A stretch of DNA of 64,000 nucleotides from Rhizophagus irregularis (GCF_026210795.1 NC_089434.1:620001-684000), one strand, 5' to 3'. Positions 1-13,410 are shown, numbered from the stretch's first letter. The notes: a model not told the origin generated them from the letters alone. Numbers and translations are program-made.

Positions 1-560
1 TGAAAGTTAATATAAATATTCATCAAAAAATATTTATACTCTTAATAATGTATAAAAATCTATGTTCATATTTATTTTTTTTTTATACTTGACGACAAAA
101 CGAACATTTTCCATTTTTACTCATAATTAGTGAATTAAGTAAATGTTCATCGACTAATCAGTAGAAATGATGTAAAAGAACATATATGTTGGATATTAGT
201 TGGATATTGGAAATGAAAATTTAATAACGATAATTGCCGGAACGAAGCGAAGGAATTATTTCTATACTTTCTTGTGATAAAACATGCATTTTCATTTCAT
301 CAATCCACTTTCCACTTATATTTTCTAATTTCTTTTTGAATGATACTAGCGCGACATTTTTCCATTTTCCTGGTAAATAATGGTTTATTTTAAATAATAT
401 ATTATAACAAGCAGAAAATAATTCTAGGAGGTAGAAGACTTCATTTAATTTATTTGGTTCTAATACTAAAATTATTAAAGAATATTTCGTAAAGTGCAAT
501 TAAAAAGGGCAAGGAGATGGTTGTGACTTGTGAGAAATATTTAAGGAACCTATATTTTTT
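1..560. repeat. Dispersed repeat family R, copy a
   Basis: This copy is cut by the window edge. It shares with copies near 16.6-17.5 kb and 39.2-42.2 kb a block at about 150-290 containing a sea of ATGATGTAAAAG, a TTTAATAACG motif, a GAACGAAGCGAAGGAA block and TCTATACT. It also shares a terminal block with GAGAAATATTTAAGGAAC at about 530-550. About 150 bp at 345-505 are absent from the other copies and look like an insertion. No protein or terminal structure is visible, so the class is unknown. An open frame on the minus strand inside it is not considered a gene. Confidence 0.55.
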
Positions 561-1300
561 TGATTGTTGCGCTGTTATAGTAGTTGATCACGCGCCTACT
601 ACAGTATATACTATAAATAAAATTCTTTGTATACAATATACTTTAAATGACGTAAGAAAATAAAAATCTAGTGTAGTTGAATAGAAAGTTTCCCCGTTAA
701 CGATGAATATCTTTTTATTTTTTAGGAGTACTATGAGGATAGTACTCAGTTTTCTTTATTTAATGTTACATTTTCTTTTGCATAATTGGTTTTTATTTCC
801 CTTCCCCTTCCTCTTATCCTTGAATAATAGTAGGTTGTCTGAGGTGTAGTTGGAGGTTATATTTGATAGTTCACTTATATTTATTTTTTTAGGTAAAATG
901 TGCGTCCAAAGGTTGGCGTGGTAGGAAAATGGTACCTGTTAGGCAGTGTTACCAGGGCTTATGTTGGGTTTATGAATAATTACAGTTATACTAAAGATTT
1001 AGGATTCTATATGTTTTGTAACCACATTTTGTTTTCCAATAGTATAAATAAATAAATGATATAAATACTTTTAAATGAAGTTAATTGAGCAAATTAATTT
1101 TATCAACTTTTACCTCACAATAATTGTCACATTGCAAGTTATTTATATCAATTCTATCTACTTCAAGAAAATTCTATATGTTACGAGATTTCACTTGTTT
1201 TAATATAGGATTGTAGCGTTGCCGGTTGGTCAAATAGAAGCAATTTTAAGCAGAATAATTTTTACAAAAAACCTAATAATTTATATTTGTAATTTATTAT
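561..1300. other. Intergenic, no feature seen
   Basis: AT-rich DNA downstream of kinase gene A. No open frame, RNA gene or bounded repeat could be supported here. Confidence 0.5.
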
Positions 1301-1440
1301 ATGAATGAACTATTTAAGTTACAAACTAAGAAATTGTAAGACAGAATCTTACTACTCTAGACTTAGTGTTTAAATAGTAATTCAATAAAAAAAAATAAAA
1401 ATAAAAATAAAATCAAAAAGAAAGAGAAAGAGAAAAGAAT
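1300..1440. repeat. Duplicated 3' flank of kinase A
   Basis: A stretch with GAACTATTTAAGTTACAAAC, an AATCTTACTA block and an AGTGTTTAAA block, followed by A-rich DNA, recurs with small changes at about 46240-46350 downstream of kinase gene B. The similarity lies about 200-330 bp past the stop codons. The two genes therefore appear to come from duplication of a DNA segment including flank, not from a retrocopy. The shared introns point the same way. Confidence 0.65.
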
Positions 1441-1631
1441 AAAAATAGCTAATTTTCATTGAAATTTAATTTAATATGTGAAAAAAATTAAATATCACTG
1501 GAGATTAAAATCTAGGTTAGATTTCACAGGATACATCAACGTGACAAAATTCTTAAAAATAGTAAAATTACAATTTATCGATATCTAATTATTTAAAGTA
1601 AATTTAATAAATTAGTAATTCTAAAATATTA

Positions 1632-3876
1632 TTATTTTAGGAGAAAATATTTACCATCAGGAATTTCCAACTCATCTTGTTCTTCTGAGTGAAGATTCGG
1701 ATTATTGTGTATTTCAACTTCATCTATGAAACAAAAAATAATATATAATTACTTATTATCTAAAAATTTTTAATAAATAAATAATAGTTTGCCTACCATC
1801 AATATCACCAGTTTGTGGCTGTTGTATTGTATCTCTATAATATTTATTTTGTATATCTACTATTGTTAAATAAAATATCATTTAATAAACACTTATTTTA
1901 TAAATAATCTCTAATTTGAGTATTTATTTTTTTAACGTTAATATTTTACTCACCACTTTTTGAATTTACTCGTAATTTTTTAAACCCTTTGGTCAATCTT
2001 GTACTACCAGCTAAAATTAAGAGATTAATAATAGTAAGTATTAAACATAAATTGAATATTTATTCTTATTTAAAATTACCTTCAATAACATTACTATTTC
2101 TTTTGTTATTCTGGTTACTTGATTGGCCAAAATCATCAACTAAAAATAAAATAATTATTTAATATTATACCATTATATAAAATTCAACATAAACTTAAAA
2201 ACACTTCACTTACTATTTTTTGGAATACTAAAGTCATATAATTTGCTATGAAATGCTATTAAATAAACAGATTATTTTCAATTATTAATGATTATTAATT
2301 ATTTTTTAATAAGAATAAGTATTTAATTATGTTACCTTCTTGTTCTTCTGTTATTATTTAAATAAATTAAAAAAGTTTGTATTATTAGTAACTAATAAGG
2401 ATTAAATAGTTAACAAATATTGATAAATTATACCTTCTGTTGTATTTTTTGGTTCAGGTAAATTTTCAAAATGAATTTTACTTGTAAATAATTTACTACT
2501 TGTGTTTGAATTTATTTCTTCGTCTATTTTTGCTTTTAGTTGAGGCAATTCATTTGGGTTATTTTGATAATGTATCTTAATTTCTCTTATTTCCCCTAAA
2601 AGCATATTAATATCAGGTCTTTTTAATGGATCAGCATCCCAGCATTGTTCCATTAAATTTTTATATTTCAAAGGAATTTCTGATATAATTTTTGGTCTTA
2701 TACCATTAATTATATTAAGTGCAAGATCATAATCATGTTCATGATTTATAAATGGTGGTTTTCCATATGAAATTTCCCACATAAGCATAGCAATACTATA
2801 AATATCAGATTTGAAAGTATATTCTTTTCCATTAAGTACTTCGGGTGCTATGTAAGGGAGATTTCCATATATACTTGTTGATGGTTTATCTGCAGGACCA
2901 CAAAATCCAAGATCACTAATCTGCCAATTATCATCAAATTGTGAATATAATATATTTCCAGAATGCAAATCTCTATGAATTGAATTTTCTTTATGAATAT
3001 AATCAAGTGCACCAATTATTATAGAAGTAATATTAATTTTTTCTTTCCATGTAAGTTTGTTATGATTTTGTAGTAAATATTCTCTTAAGTTAATATCCAT
3101 TATATCTAGTACTAGCATATAATTTCCATTTGATGGATTTTGTGTTAAACCATAACATCGAACAATTTCTGTAGTTTTGTTACTTATAGTTAAATGTGAT
3201 TTAGCCTATAAGAAAATAATTTAGTAAGTAACCTTCAATAATAAAGAATTTAAATATAAGCTTTTAAATATTTTTTATTACGAACCTCTTCAAACCAACT
3301 TTGATTCGCACTTTCAACATTTTCTAATCTTTTGAGTACTGCATCATGCTCTCCAAATCTTTTTAATTGTTGCTTTCTAGAATCCCAATCTTCATATCTT
3401 CCATCAACCCAAGTTGCTGTGTAAATTTCAGAAAATCCACCTTTTGTTAGGTATTCAATACTTTGTAAATTATTATATGGAATCCATTCAATTATATTAT
3501 TTGGCGTGAGTGCTTCTGATTGACATTTTTGTATTAAATTATCTATATCATTATTTCCAGATGTCCAACTTGAAAATTTTGCCTTTAAATAATTTTGGAC
3601 ACAATATTCACAGTATAATGTAGCCAAGCATTTTTGGTTACAATTTTCACAAATTCTTCTTGTCCCTGAATTATTAGTAATTTTTTCTCTGTCATATAAT
3701 TTACTATTTATTCTTATTGCTTCAGTTTTTTCATCATTTGTAAGAGAACTATCAGCAAGAATCGTTTGTTTAATAAATTCACGCCATTTGTGGATATCAT
3801 TATAAATATTATAATCAATTGAATCAATTGCTCTATTGATTGTCGCATAGACTAAATCTCTTCGAATAGCAGACAT
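1632..3876 (-). CDS. Protein kinase-like gene A (TKL/Sel1-type fungal expansion)
   Basis: Eight exons can be read: 3286-3876, 2434-3205, 2336-2347, 2214-2255, 2080-2139, 1954-2010, 1797-1859 and 1632-1723. They give 562 residues with every junction in phase. The N terminus has a CxxC...CxxC zinc ribbon (C76, C79, C89, C92), then WTSGNNDID, as is usual in the Rhizophagus kinase expansion. Kinase motifs: glycine loop TKGGFSEIY (145-152), K182, alpha-C E196/197, HRD 274-276, N281, then DLG 295-297 where DFG is usual, and APE 317-319. The catalytic residues are kept, so it is probably an active cytoplasmic serine/threonine or tyrosine-like kinase; the substrate is unknown. The C-terminal tail is built from six small exons, one of 12 nt. 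The last exon could use a donor at its GGTAAA, but the frame stops 8 codons later anyway. Confidence 0.88.
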
Positions 3877-4545
3877 AGTTTATTAAGCTTTTAGTTTATT
3901 AAAAAAAATTATTTAGAGTGTAAAATACATAGAGCACAAAGAAAAAATTCGGTAACAAAGTTAAACAGGGAAATATGTGTAACTATCAAATTAGTATTGT
4001 CTACTGATCTACCTCGCACATGTGGTTGCAGCATAATTTTTGGTTTGTGTAAACTTAAGGCACAATGCCAAGAAATGAATATTCTGTATTAGAAAAAAAT
4101 GAATTAAACACACAAATAACAAAAATTGTTAAATGAAGACTATTTACAAACATATAATACTTATTTAATTTTAGACCTTTCTAAATTGAGAAAATCTGCC
4201 AGGTGATCTTGCTTCAATCCTACATTAAACGCAATTTCTTAAAATCCCATAACTCAATAAGTTTTAAACTTTACAATGAATGTATTACTGTATTCTGTTT
4301 CTGAAAAAATTTTAATACTCGCTGTACAATACAAAAAAATGTGTATATCAAAATTGTTGTCTTTTTTTGTATACTTGATATGGTAATAGTTTAATTATTT
4401 AATTACTTTATATGTAAGAAAATTATAAATTTTGTTTTATTAAAACAAATGTAAAAGTTATATGTATGTAATATATTTATGATAATGTCTATGAATCAAA
4501 CGTAGACCTATTTAAACAATTATATTCTGTGACCACGCTTTATAA
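3877..4545. other. Intergenic, probable kinase A promoter
   Basis: AT-rich spacer between kinase A and transposon T1. No gene was seen. The kinase promoter must lie in its left part, but no specific element stands out. Confidence 0.4.
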
Positions 4546-7500
4546 GGCCACGCAAATTCGATTTTTCGGTTCACGTCACCCGGCCGGGTCACTTTTTCAA
4601 ATTTCAATAAAAAAAATTTTATATATAAAAATTTTATCACGTGACTACGATATGCAATTTTATTGATGCGTTAAGCTTTATTGAATTATTACAACTAATT
4701 AGTCTCAACATTTTTTTGTTTACTTGATTTTACAAATTTCTTTTCTTTTCTTTTTCTCTTTTTATTTTCGTCTGACATACTATCACAGTCTTCACAATAT
4801 GGAAAATATTCACCATGATTAGTAGTATTGTGTTCTTCACATTCTACACCACAATTAAAGCAAAGGACTTCTTTAAATAATCTACTTGAATAATATGGAA
4901 TTTCAATAGGACTATTACATGTTAAAGTGTTATTAACTTTAACAATAGAGAATAATTTCTTCATAGAATCATTTGTGTCATTAGAAGCTATGTCATAAAA
5001 ACTATCACCACATGTATATTGAATTTCGTCTAAAAATCTTGCCAGTTCTTCACTTTCTTGTAAAGCTAACTTTGATTTTGAATAAATTACACGCCATTTA
5101 TCACATTCCCCACATTGAATAAGAGTGCCTACATTTTTACAACATTGTGCACTAGGTTTAAACCCCATCTCATTATTTGAATTTTTTTTATCTTTTAATG
5201 AGGGCCTATATTCTTCTGATGTTTCCTGACCATACAATTCTTCAAAGCTTTTATATTTTTTACCATCCAAAGATGGAATTGGATCAGGAAAGTTATGAAC
5301 TTTGAGCCAAGTTTCAGAATCACATCTTACGGGTTTACATATATGGCAATCTAACGATCCACACTTTTTAATTTCAAAAAAATAATGTCGTGATCTACAA
5401 CAATGGTTGTAAAATTCCAAAAATTTAATTTTATTTTGAATACTTCTTTTTGAATTATCTTCCATTGTTAAAAGATTATCAATTGAAAGAAGCGAATTCC
5501 ATAATGTAGTCATTTCTTCATCAAAGGCTGCTTTAAAAGTACCAAATGGTTCTCCCTTCAATTCAAGTCTCTTAATTAAATTTTCCATTAATTCAAGAGT
5601 AGGTTGTAAACTATTTAATAGTTGTTCTTTTAATTGTGGTTCTTCTTCAGCTTTATTTCGGATATCATCCATTGAATTACAATATTTCATAATCTCTTCA
5701 AACTCTTCATCCATTTCTGCTCTCATTAATCCTATACACTGTAATCCTAGATTTAAAATAGACATTATACGTTCTACAGGATTTTTCCAGGAATGTCCTG
5801 GTGGTGTACGCACTGCTATCAATAAATCTAAATCTAGTGTAATAAATAAAGCAATTAAAGAAAGTTGGACTCTTAAATAATTAACACGATGATCAGGGCC
5901 ACCATCTGTGTAAATTAATAAAAATGGATTTTGCTGTTTATCATTTGCAAGTAAATTATACAATTCTGAATTATGTCGCATTGGACTAGATGGTTGAAAA
6001 ATTGGATCTTTTAACCCTGCATAAACTTTACCTTGATAGAAAGAATCTTCTATATTCATTGGTATATCACAAAACATTGTAACACTAGGAATAATTCCAC
6101 ATTTCGTAAAATCATGATCACTAACAACAAAAGACTTATTGCATGAAACTATTACTTGTTTTCCTCTTTCAACGGCAGCAACTGGATAGCCAGGTTCTCC
6201 AACCTTACATCTGTGTTTGTCATCCATAAAAACCAACCATGAATAATCCTTAAAAGTAATAGCTAATTCTTTCAGATATCAAAATAATGCTGAAGCATAA
6301 TGACTGTCAATATGATTACATCGTAATTGTCTACTTTGTACCATAAATTTAGCATCTAATTTCCCAGTATATTTCAAACTTGATAGGTAAGTTGGATTAC
6401 GTGGCCAAAATTGTAATCTTACCCATTGTTCTGATGGTATCTCTGTATCTGGTGGACATAAATTTGTTACTTGTTGGCGCAAATCACGTATTGAAATGGC
6501 TTGTGCTAAATGTTGAATTGTATCATGTCTTCTTTCATCCACCGCCAATATAGTTTCATTTACAGTATTTTCAAAATATTTTTGTGCATAACTCCAAAAA
6601 GTGTCAAATTTATTTGTCAAACCTCCATTAAGATGCCTAAGATCTGAAATAAATTCTGGATCACCTAATTCAATCATTATATCAACCCTTTCATCTACTT
6701 TTTGAGAAGCTGAATTCTCAGATGCAGAAAAATCACCAAGTAGATCAGAAATAATATGACGAAGTCTTGATTTTTCGCATTTTCCTACGTGTAGTTCAAA
6801 ATTTTCAATTAATTCTTTTTTCATTGCTCGGGTATGAAATATTTTCAATTGGGCTTTTAATTTTGTTCGGATCTTATAGTTCTTGTTAACTATTTCTGTC
6901 TCATTAGCATTTGGATTAATCTTCCATATATATACTGCATTTTGTGCTGAACCATGATGGTACTTATACAACCCAACTTTAAATAAAAAAGCCATATTCA
7001 ATCCTTCAATAAACCTATGCCTTCTCATTCTTTCATTAGGACAAAACTCATTCACATTAACAGGCTCCCAAAATTCTACTTCTTCTAATTTATTAGTTAA
7101 AGAACAATATTTATTTATATTTGCTGGATTACGCCAAATATTTGCTGAATAAATTTCCATAGATCCTGCTTCCATTTCGTCAACTATAGGAATTAATGAA
7201 TTTTTTATTTCCTTACTTCGAATTTGTTGATGTTCTAAATATTCTGAATATTTAGCCAGGATTTCACCAAATTTAGCTAAAGATTCTTTTAGCCAGTTAA
7301 ACCTACTTTGTTGCATCCAATTTAATTCAACATAATTAAGTATTTTTTTGCTTTGTTGAGTTAATTCTTCAGAACTAAATTTTGGTCTTGAGCTTTTATA
7401 GTTTTCTGGAAATGATCTTCCAAAAAATTCATAAAAAGTTACAGGAATCTTAAACTTTTGATCCAATGTTTCTGCAGAACGACTATCGACGTACCATAGC

Positions 7501-8200
7501 GCACTTGCCAAATCTGTTACGAATTTTTTTCCAATACTATCTGCAGCATCCTTTCCTTTCCATCCGCCACCATTATTTTTAACCCAATTAGATAAATCTA
7601 ATCGCAACTTTTCCAATGCATTCCTTGGAGAGTCGTTAAATTCTGGAACAAACAGATCATTTGAACTAGCTTTTAAAATATCAAAAGCATTAATAGGATT
7701 AGAAATCCTATGAGATATCATTTCCTGTGATATGAGATAAAAATGTGCATAAATTCCATATTGAAGTGAAGCTTCCCAAGCAATGCATTGTGCTGAAATT
7801 TTTTCTCCAACTGATGTTTTTGATGGACTAAACTTCACTTCAAACTCTGCATCCCACCAATCGGGTGATAAATATAAGATCGATATATCTCCAAAAAAAT
7901 CTTTTATTTTTGTTTCTTTTTCAACAGGTAATCCTTCCCAATCTTTCAAAATTATAGATTTGTAACTTACTCGCACATGTATAATAGGCATCTTGGCTTT
8001 AAAAAAAAACTTAAGAGTGAAAAAAAAAATTGATTATCTTTAAAGGGGCAATTAATTACGATAATCACATTAAAATTGGCCAATCAGAAGTCACGGTTTT
8101 ACATATAAAATTTTTTTAATAGTAAAATATAAACCCCGGGTCCCCGGGTCGATTTTAAATTTCAATGTTACGTGAACCGAAAAATCGAATTTGTGTGGCC
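4546..8200 (-). mobile_element. DNA transposon T1 with 31-bp TIRs and TAA flanks
   Basis: Inverted repeats at 4546-4576 and 8170-8200 begin GGCCACGCAAATTCGATTTT on one side and differ at one position (GGCCACACAAA on the other). The element is flanked on both sides by TAA (4543-4545 and 8201-8203), which fits a 3-bp target duplication like that of PIF/Harbinger elements. Just inside the repeats lie GC-rich palindromes (ACCCGGCCGGGT at 4578-4589; CCCCGGGTCCCCGGG at 8134-8148). A single long minus-strand frame fills the inside. Near-identical ends suggest a fairly recent insertion. The superfamily is not certain, because the protein is not a textbook Harbinger transposase and no Myb-like second gene is present. 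Confidence 0.85.
4695..7991 (-). pseudogene. T1 DDE-type transposase, one in-frame stop
   Basis: One continuous minus-strand frame of 1098 codons from ATG at 7991 to the stop at 4695, interrupted only by TGA at 6279-6281 (…YASALF-stop-YLKELAIT…). A CGA to TGA change would explain it. Candidate catalytic residues lie in the second part: MDDKH followed by VGEPGYPVAAVERGK, then YTDGGPDHR, then NPVERIMSILNLG. They resemble a D-D-E triad. The C terminus is cysteine-rich (CHIC, CGEC, CGVEC, CEDC), probably zinc-binding, and ends in a lysine/arginine-rich tail that may be a nuclear signal. The first 570 residues are unrecognised and presumably bind DNA. It could also be two proteins, but frame continuity argues against this. 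Probably inactive unless the stop is read through or is a sequence error. Confidence 0.8.
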
Positions 8201-10943
8201 TAAATGATGTATTACTATAGTTTAGAACATTTATTATTTTTTCATTCATAAATTGTAAAACATATAGATAGATTCAGGAAATGATATTCGCGTTCTTGAT
8301 AGTTGAAGTACAGTAATAAATTTGTTACGAGTATTTATTTATTTATTTCCATATTGTATTGTGACAACAATAAATCACAATTCAATCACGTTATAATTAC
8401 CCATTCAGAGTTGTCACGACGTCGCGTAATTAGAAATTATTTGCAGATCATTTATCACAATATCACATTTGTCGATTAATGAAAATTTGAAATCGCATCA
8501 TCTTCACAAATTCAATTCCAAAAAAAAAAATAATTCTAATGGATAAAGATAAATCGACAACGCTATTTTGGGTATTTCATAGGATGTTGCATGTTTTATG
8601 ATTATTCAACAGATATCAGAAATTTCAAAAAGAAATATGTAAATGTTGTTTAATATTGGTTATTTTTTAACCAATATATTCATTATATTGTACTTAAATA
8701 GTCGTATTATATTCTTTATATTAAAGCCAAATATCTTTATTAGAATAATATTAGAATAACTGAAATATATAAGGCCAAATTGTAATTAACAAAAAAAAAG
8801 ATTTTTTATTTTAATTAAATAATTTGATCAAAAAGATCATTTATAAATTCAAGATGCTTGAGTTAATATTGTTAATATTTTAACTAATAATTTTTTCTTC
8901 ATTTTGAACTATGTGAATAAATAGTAAAAAATCACTGATGTGTTTGATTCATTTTCTTGATATCAATTAGTAAACTATATATATGTAAAATATGATGTAT
9001 AATAAATAACAGTAAAAGAATAATGTATAGATAAATCTTAAATATAGAAAAAGGGTTCTTGATATTTAAAAAAATCTTGGGTATTAAATAGTAATAATAT
9101 ATTTCATTATTATAATTATAAAACAATATTATTTATAACTTGTGATATAAATAAAATTAAGTTTAGCTATTAGAGCGAATATTTTATTTTTAACTTGATT
9201 TATATAATTTCAAACATTTACTTAGTAGTTACTCAAGAACAAATTGTTTGTACATTATTTTGAATAATACGTAATTATTTTTCTAAATACTTTTGAGAAA
9301 TTATGTTATAAATCAAATGTTACTTGTGAAACCAAATCAAGCCTCAGAATTTCCTTTGGAACAATTAAACAAAAAATTAAGTAATTGAAAGCATTAGTTT
9401 GTTTCTAAAGGGGTACAATTTATTATTCAATTTTTAAACAACGGAAAATGTATTAAGCATGACTAAATGATGATCAGCACCCAAAAAATGAAACCAGATG
9501 AGAACAAATTTATTGTTAACGTTATGTTAAAGACTTAACGTTAACGTTAACGAATCATAGAATCGATTTTAGAATCATTAATCGTGATTAATCGTTTCTC
9601 AAATTTCGACTTTAAATTCGATTCTTGATTCCGATTAATCATTTCTATCGATTGCGCCCATTAAATCTGCGGAAAAAGCAATTCCAATGGCAGCGGTAAC
9701 TCTGGCCAAGTTTATAATTCCGGCCAGAATTAAAGCTTTTGTGTACCTCTATTCAAATACAAAGATCCGTATATGTAACAGTGCTTTACCGGCTAGGATA
9801 AATTTATATTTCGAAAATATTATCATGAACAATCATAAATATAAAGTTTTAAAGATCATCAAGTTAATACTTTATTTAATTTTTTATAAATTATTCAAAT
9901 ATTATGATAAAATTTTAACGTGTTCGATTCAATATATAAAAATTACACATATATATCATATGATTGCTGATCTTGTGTGTTGTGTATTATAAGGTATACC
10001 TCAAATCCTCAATTACAATAATTTTAAAACCACATAATAAAAATAAAATTTGAATGTATATAAAATTACAATTTATATTACGCGAAACATTCAAAAATTT
10101 TTATTAATCAACTTAAGTAAATGCTTTATATTAAATTTAATTCAAAAAATAAGAGATCCCTCTTGAACGTTTACTGTTAACTTGTTAGTTTATTAAACAA
10201 ATAAATTTATAAAAATTAAAAAAATTCGTTTCTTTTATCATTTTATTTTTTAATATAAATCTACTACTACATAAATTATTTAATTCTTATATTTATTCTT
10301 AATATTTATTATTAATTTATCTTTGATAAATATTAAGCTCAAATATTGGATAAATTGTAAAGGAAGAACCGCGAAAAGATAAACAGTATAAAATTGTAGA
10401 CATTTAATCACGGAAAACGAAATGTAACAATGATATTTTTTGTTACAATGAGGTCTCCCATAAAAAATTTGTTATGATATTTCAAAATCTATTATGTGCC
10501 GCAGTTATTTTTGTGATTAATAATATCATATGTTTAAGTTATGCTAATATATATTCTACATTTAACTGCCGATTTAATTTTGTCGCACAAAGTTTTTTTT
10601 TTATTTATTTCTTAACTATAGTAGAATAAAATGATAAATAAATAAATAATAACACTTTTATTCTCAAAGTTGCCAGCATGAAAGTATCATCTGGTGAAAT
10701 TTTTACTTGTGAGAAAATTAACAAGAATTATTATTAAGTAGTCAATTGAATATTTAATGACAAATACGATCAACATAAATTGTTGCTATAATAGTGATAT
10801 TCTAATTTTGGAATTTTAATTCCTTTTTTATCCTTATTGACAAGCACTGCACAATATAAAGTAACGCAAATAACGCCAACAAATTCACAATATAAAAAAA
10901 AATTAAACTTGGACAAAAGAAATGAAGTTTTAGTTACAATGCA
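8201..10943. other. Long AT-rich intergenic region
   Basis: No credible gene. At about 9525-9660 there is a cluster of GTTAACGTTAACG and AATCGATT-type motifs like those inside the hAT-like MITEs at 19811 and 41314, but no ends could be fixed. At 9690-9760 the pair CTCTGGCC / CCGGCCAGAATT recalls an AATTCTGGCC motif scattered through the window. The right end must contain the promoter of kinase C; an ACAATATAAAG TATA-like box lies roughly 90 bp before its ATG. Confidence 0.4.
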
Positions 10944-12559
10944 ATGGAAACTGAATTTAATAAATTAAATATCTCTGATGAAGATTCTAATAAAGATTCT
11001 AATTTGGAAAGCATCAGCCATAAAAATTGTTCTTATTGCAATAAATCATTTACCAAAGAATTATGGTGTAAAGAATGTGATCCATTTAGAATGATTGAAG
11101 GTTGGACTAGTGGAAATAATGATATTGATAAATTTATAAAAGACACAATTTATGATGCAAGAAATAGTGGCAGTGAATTTATTGAATGGGTACCATTTGA
11201 TAGATTTGAAGACGTAAAACAAATTGGTGAAGGTGGATTTGCAAAAGTATATTCTGCAACATGGATTGATGGTAAAACAGAATATGACAAACAAGATGAT
11301 GGAAGTTGGAAAAAGGAAGAACCTGAACCTATGAAAGTTGCTTTGAAAAGGTTAAATGGATCACAAAATATGTCAGCTGAGTACTATTTAAATGAGGTAT
11401 GTTTAATTAATAAGATAAACATATATGTATTGTTAATGACATGCTAATTTACTTAATTTTACTTAAATGAAAGCTTAAAATACATCGGAAACATTGTACA
11501 AACACTATAAGAACATTACAATTTTATGGAATAACTAAAGATCCTGAAACTGAAGAATTTATCATGATTTTAGATTTTGCAAATCAAGGAAATTTGAGAA
11601 GTTTTCTTTCAAGTAATTTCAATAAAATTTTATGGAAGGATAAAATTAAGTATTTGTTTTGGATAATAAGTAACCTTGATGATTTACATGATTTAGGGTA
11701 TTTTCATAAAGATTTTCATAGTGGAAATATATTACAAGTTAATAACGAATCCCACATATCAGATTTTGGATTATCAGGATCATCAAATAAACAGAAATCA
11801 GATAATAATAAAATATGTGGAGTACTACCATATATTGCCCCAGAAGTTTTGAATAAAGAACCATATACATTATCTTCAGATATTTATAGTTTTGGCGTAA
11901 TTATGGCTGAATTATCTTCTGGAAAACCACCTTTTTATGAAAGAAAACATGATATTAGCTTAGCATTAGAAATATGTAATGGATTCAGACCAGAATTTGG
12001 AAAAGGAACTCCTGAAATTTATAAAAAACTAGCATATAAATGTATGAATGCTAATTCAAATCAAAGACCAACAGCTGTAGAATTATATGATATAATAAGT
12101 TTTTGGAATAATTCTTTTGATGAATATTACCAAGAAAAAGAAAATTTTGGTTATAAAGAAAAAGAGATTAAGGCTATATTTGAAGAAGCTGATAAAGAAA
12201 TACCAAATATTTCTACTTCATATAAAAAAAATTCTGATGCAATATATACTAGTAGAGTATTCACATTTAACAATTTACCAAAACCTGTTAATTCATCTAT
12301 TATTACTTCATATCTTGATGATAATGAAGGTAGTATATTTAAAAAATTTATTATTTATTTTATTCCATAATTGCTCATTTTGTTTCTTTAATAGATTGTC
12401 AAGATTCACAATTATTTGACTTAGAAATATCAGGTAATATACATTATATGTTTTGTATTATATAATGAAATTTTTTGGTTAATTTTTACTTATTTATTTG
12501 AACCAGTTGATATTCCTCATCAAGCTAATGTTAATAGTGGAAGTATAAATTCTAGTTGA
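10944..12559 (+). CDS. Protein kinase-like gene C with HKD loop
   Basis: Four exons (10944-11396, 11474-12329, 12395-12433, 12507-12559) give 466 residues, all in phase. A short N-terminal zinc ribbon (C29, C32, C42, C45) precedes WTSGNNDID. Kinase motifs: glycine loop GEGGFAKVY (95-103), VALK lysine 135, alpha-C E151, then HKD at 229-231 in place of HRD, N236, DFG 248-250 and APE 273-275. HRD arginine loss is known in kinases that do not need activation-loop phosphorylation, so activity is possible. The tail is a serine/asparagine-rich segment without domains. It is shorter than kinases A and D and lacks their long N-terminal extensions. The start is the first ATG that opens the long frame; an ATG 5 nt upstream is out of frame and short. 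Confidence 0.87.
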
Positions 12560-13038
12560 AAAAATTATTGCAGCCCTAGATCTGTAATGCAAATAGTTAA
12601 ATAATACCTGTAAGAACACATTCATATATGACTCTGAGGCTTGAAAAGAAAAAATTTAGATATTTTTGTTTTTAAATGTTTTCTTGTTATTTCTGTATAA
12701 TTAATCATTCATTATTTCTAGATTATTTTAAGATATTGGTACTTTTACAATTTCAAGGTCATTTTCATTTTTCATTATCTTTAATCGTTTGGTGGTTCAA
12801 ATGATCATATTATAATTTTACGATTTTCCAATAATTTTACGATATTTGTTTTCATTTTTTCAAAATTTACGCCTTTACATTTTTATTGTTGACTTATCTA
12901 TATATATCTTGGTTTATTTATAAGCTTTATACCAATTAATATAATTAATAGTATACTCAAATATATAGAATTTAGTTTAGCCACAAGTGAAGGCGTTGTT
13001 GATCGACATGTAAGCTAAAAATGGAGAGGTCTAGATAG
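12560..13038. other. Intergenic spacer
   Basis: T-rich 3' flank of kinase C leading to the fold-back element. Nothing else seen. Confidence 0.4.
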
Positions 13039-13214
13039 TATGGAAAGCCGCCATGGTCAAAAGTGCGTAGCAAAACATAGCGTGTATACGCTATGTTTTG
13101 TAGCGCATATACGTTATATTTCACGGTGGGTTACCCCTGTTCTGTCTGTTTCAGGGGTAACCTGTTGCAAAAAATAGCGTTTAATACGCTATATTTCATA
13201 GCGTTATATACGTT

Positions 13215-13410
13215 ATATGTTATGACGGGTACCCGTTATAAGAAACGGCGGGTACCTGTTATATGGAATGGCAGGTACCCGCTATAAGAAACGGCGGGTA
13301 CCTGTTATAAGGAACGGCGGGTACCCACTATAAGAAACGGTGGGTACCCGTTATAAGAAACAGCAGGTACCCGCTATAAGAAACGGCGGGTACCCGTTAT
13401 AAGAACTGGC
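13215..13410. repeat. 23-bp satellite array, left
   Basis: About eight tandem copies of GGCGGGTACCCGTTATAAG plus four bases. Most carry GGTACC, with variation between CCCG, CCTG and CCCA after it. Each unit holds the short palindrome GGGTACCC. Confidence 0.85.

Noticed and set aside
221-499. 92-residue minus-strand open frame
   Set aside because: It lies inside dispersed repeat R, other copies do not keep the frame, and it includes a 150-bp insertion.
8932-9992. Two short open frames (minus 8932-9126, plus 9687-9992)
   Set aside because: I/Y/L/K-dominated composition expected from AT-rich DNA, no motif and no splice context.
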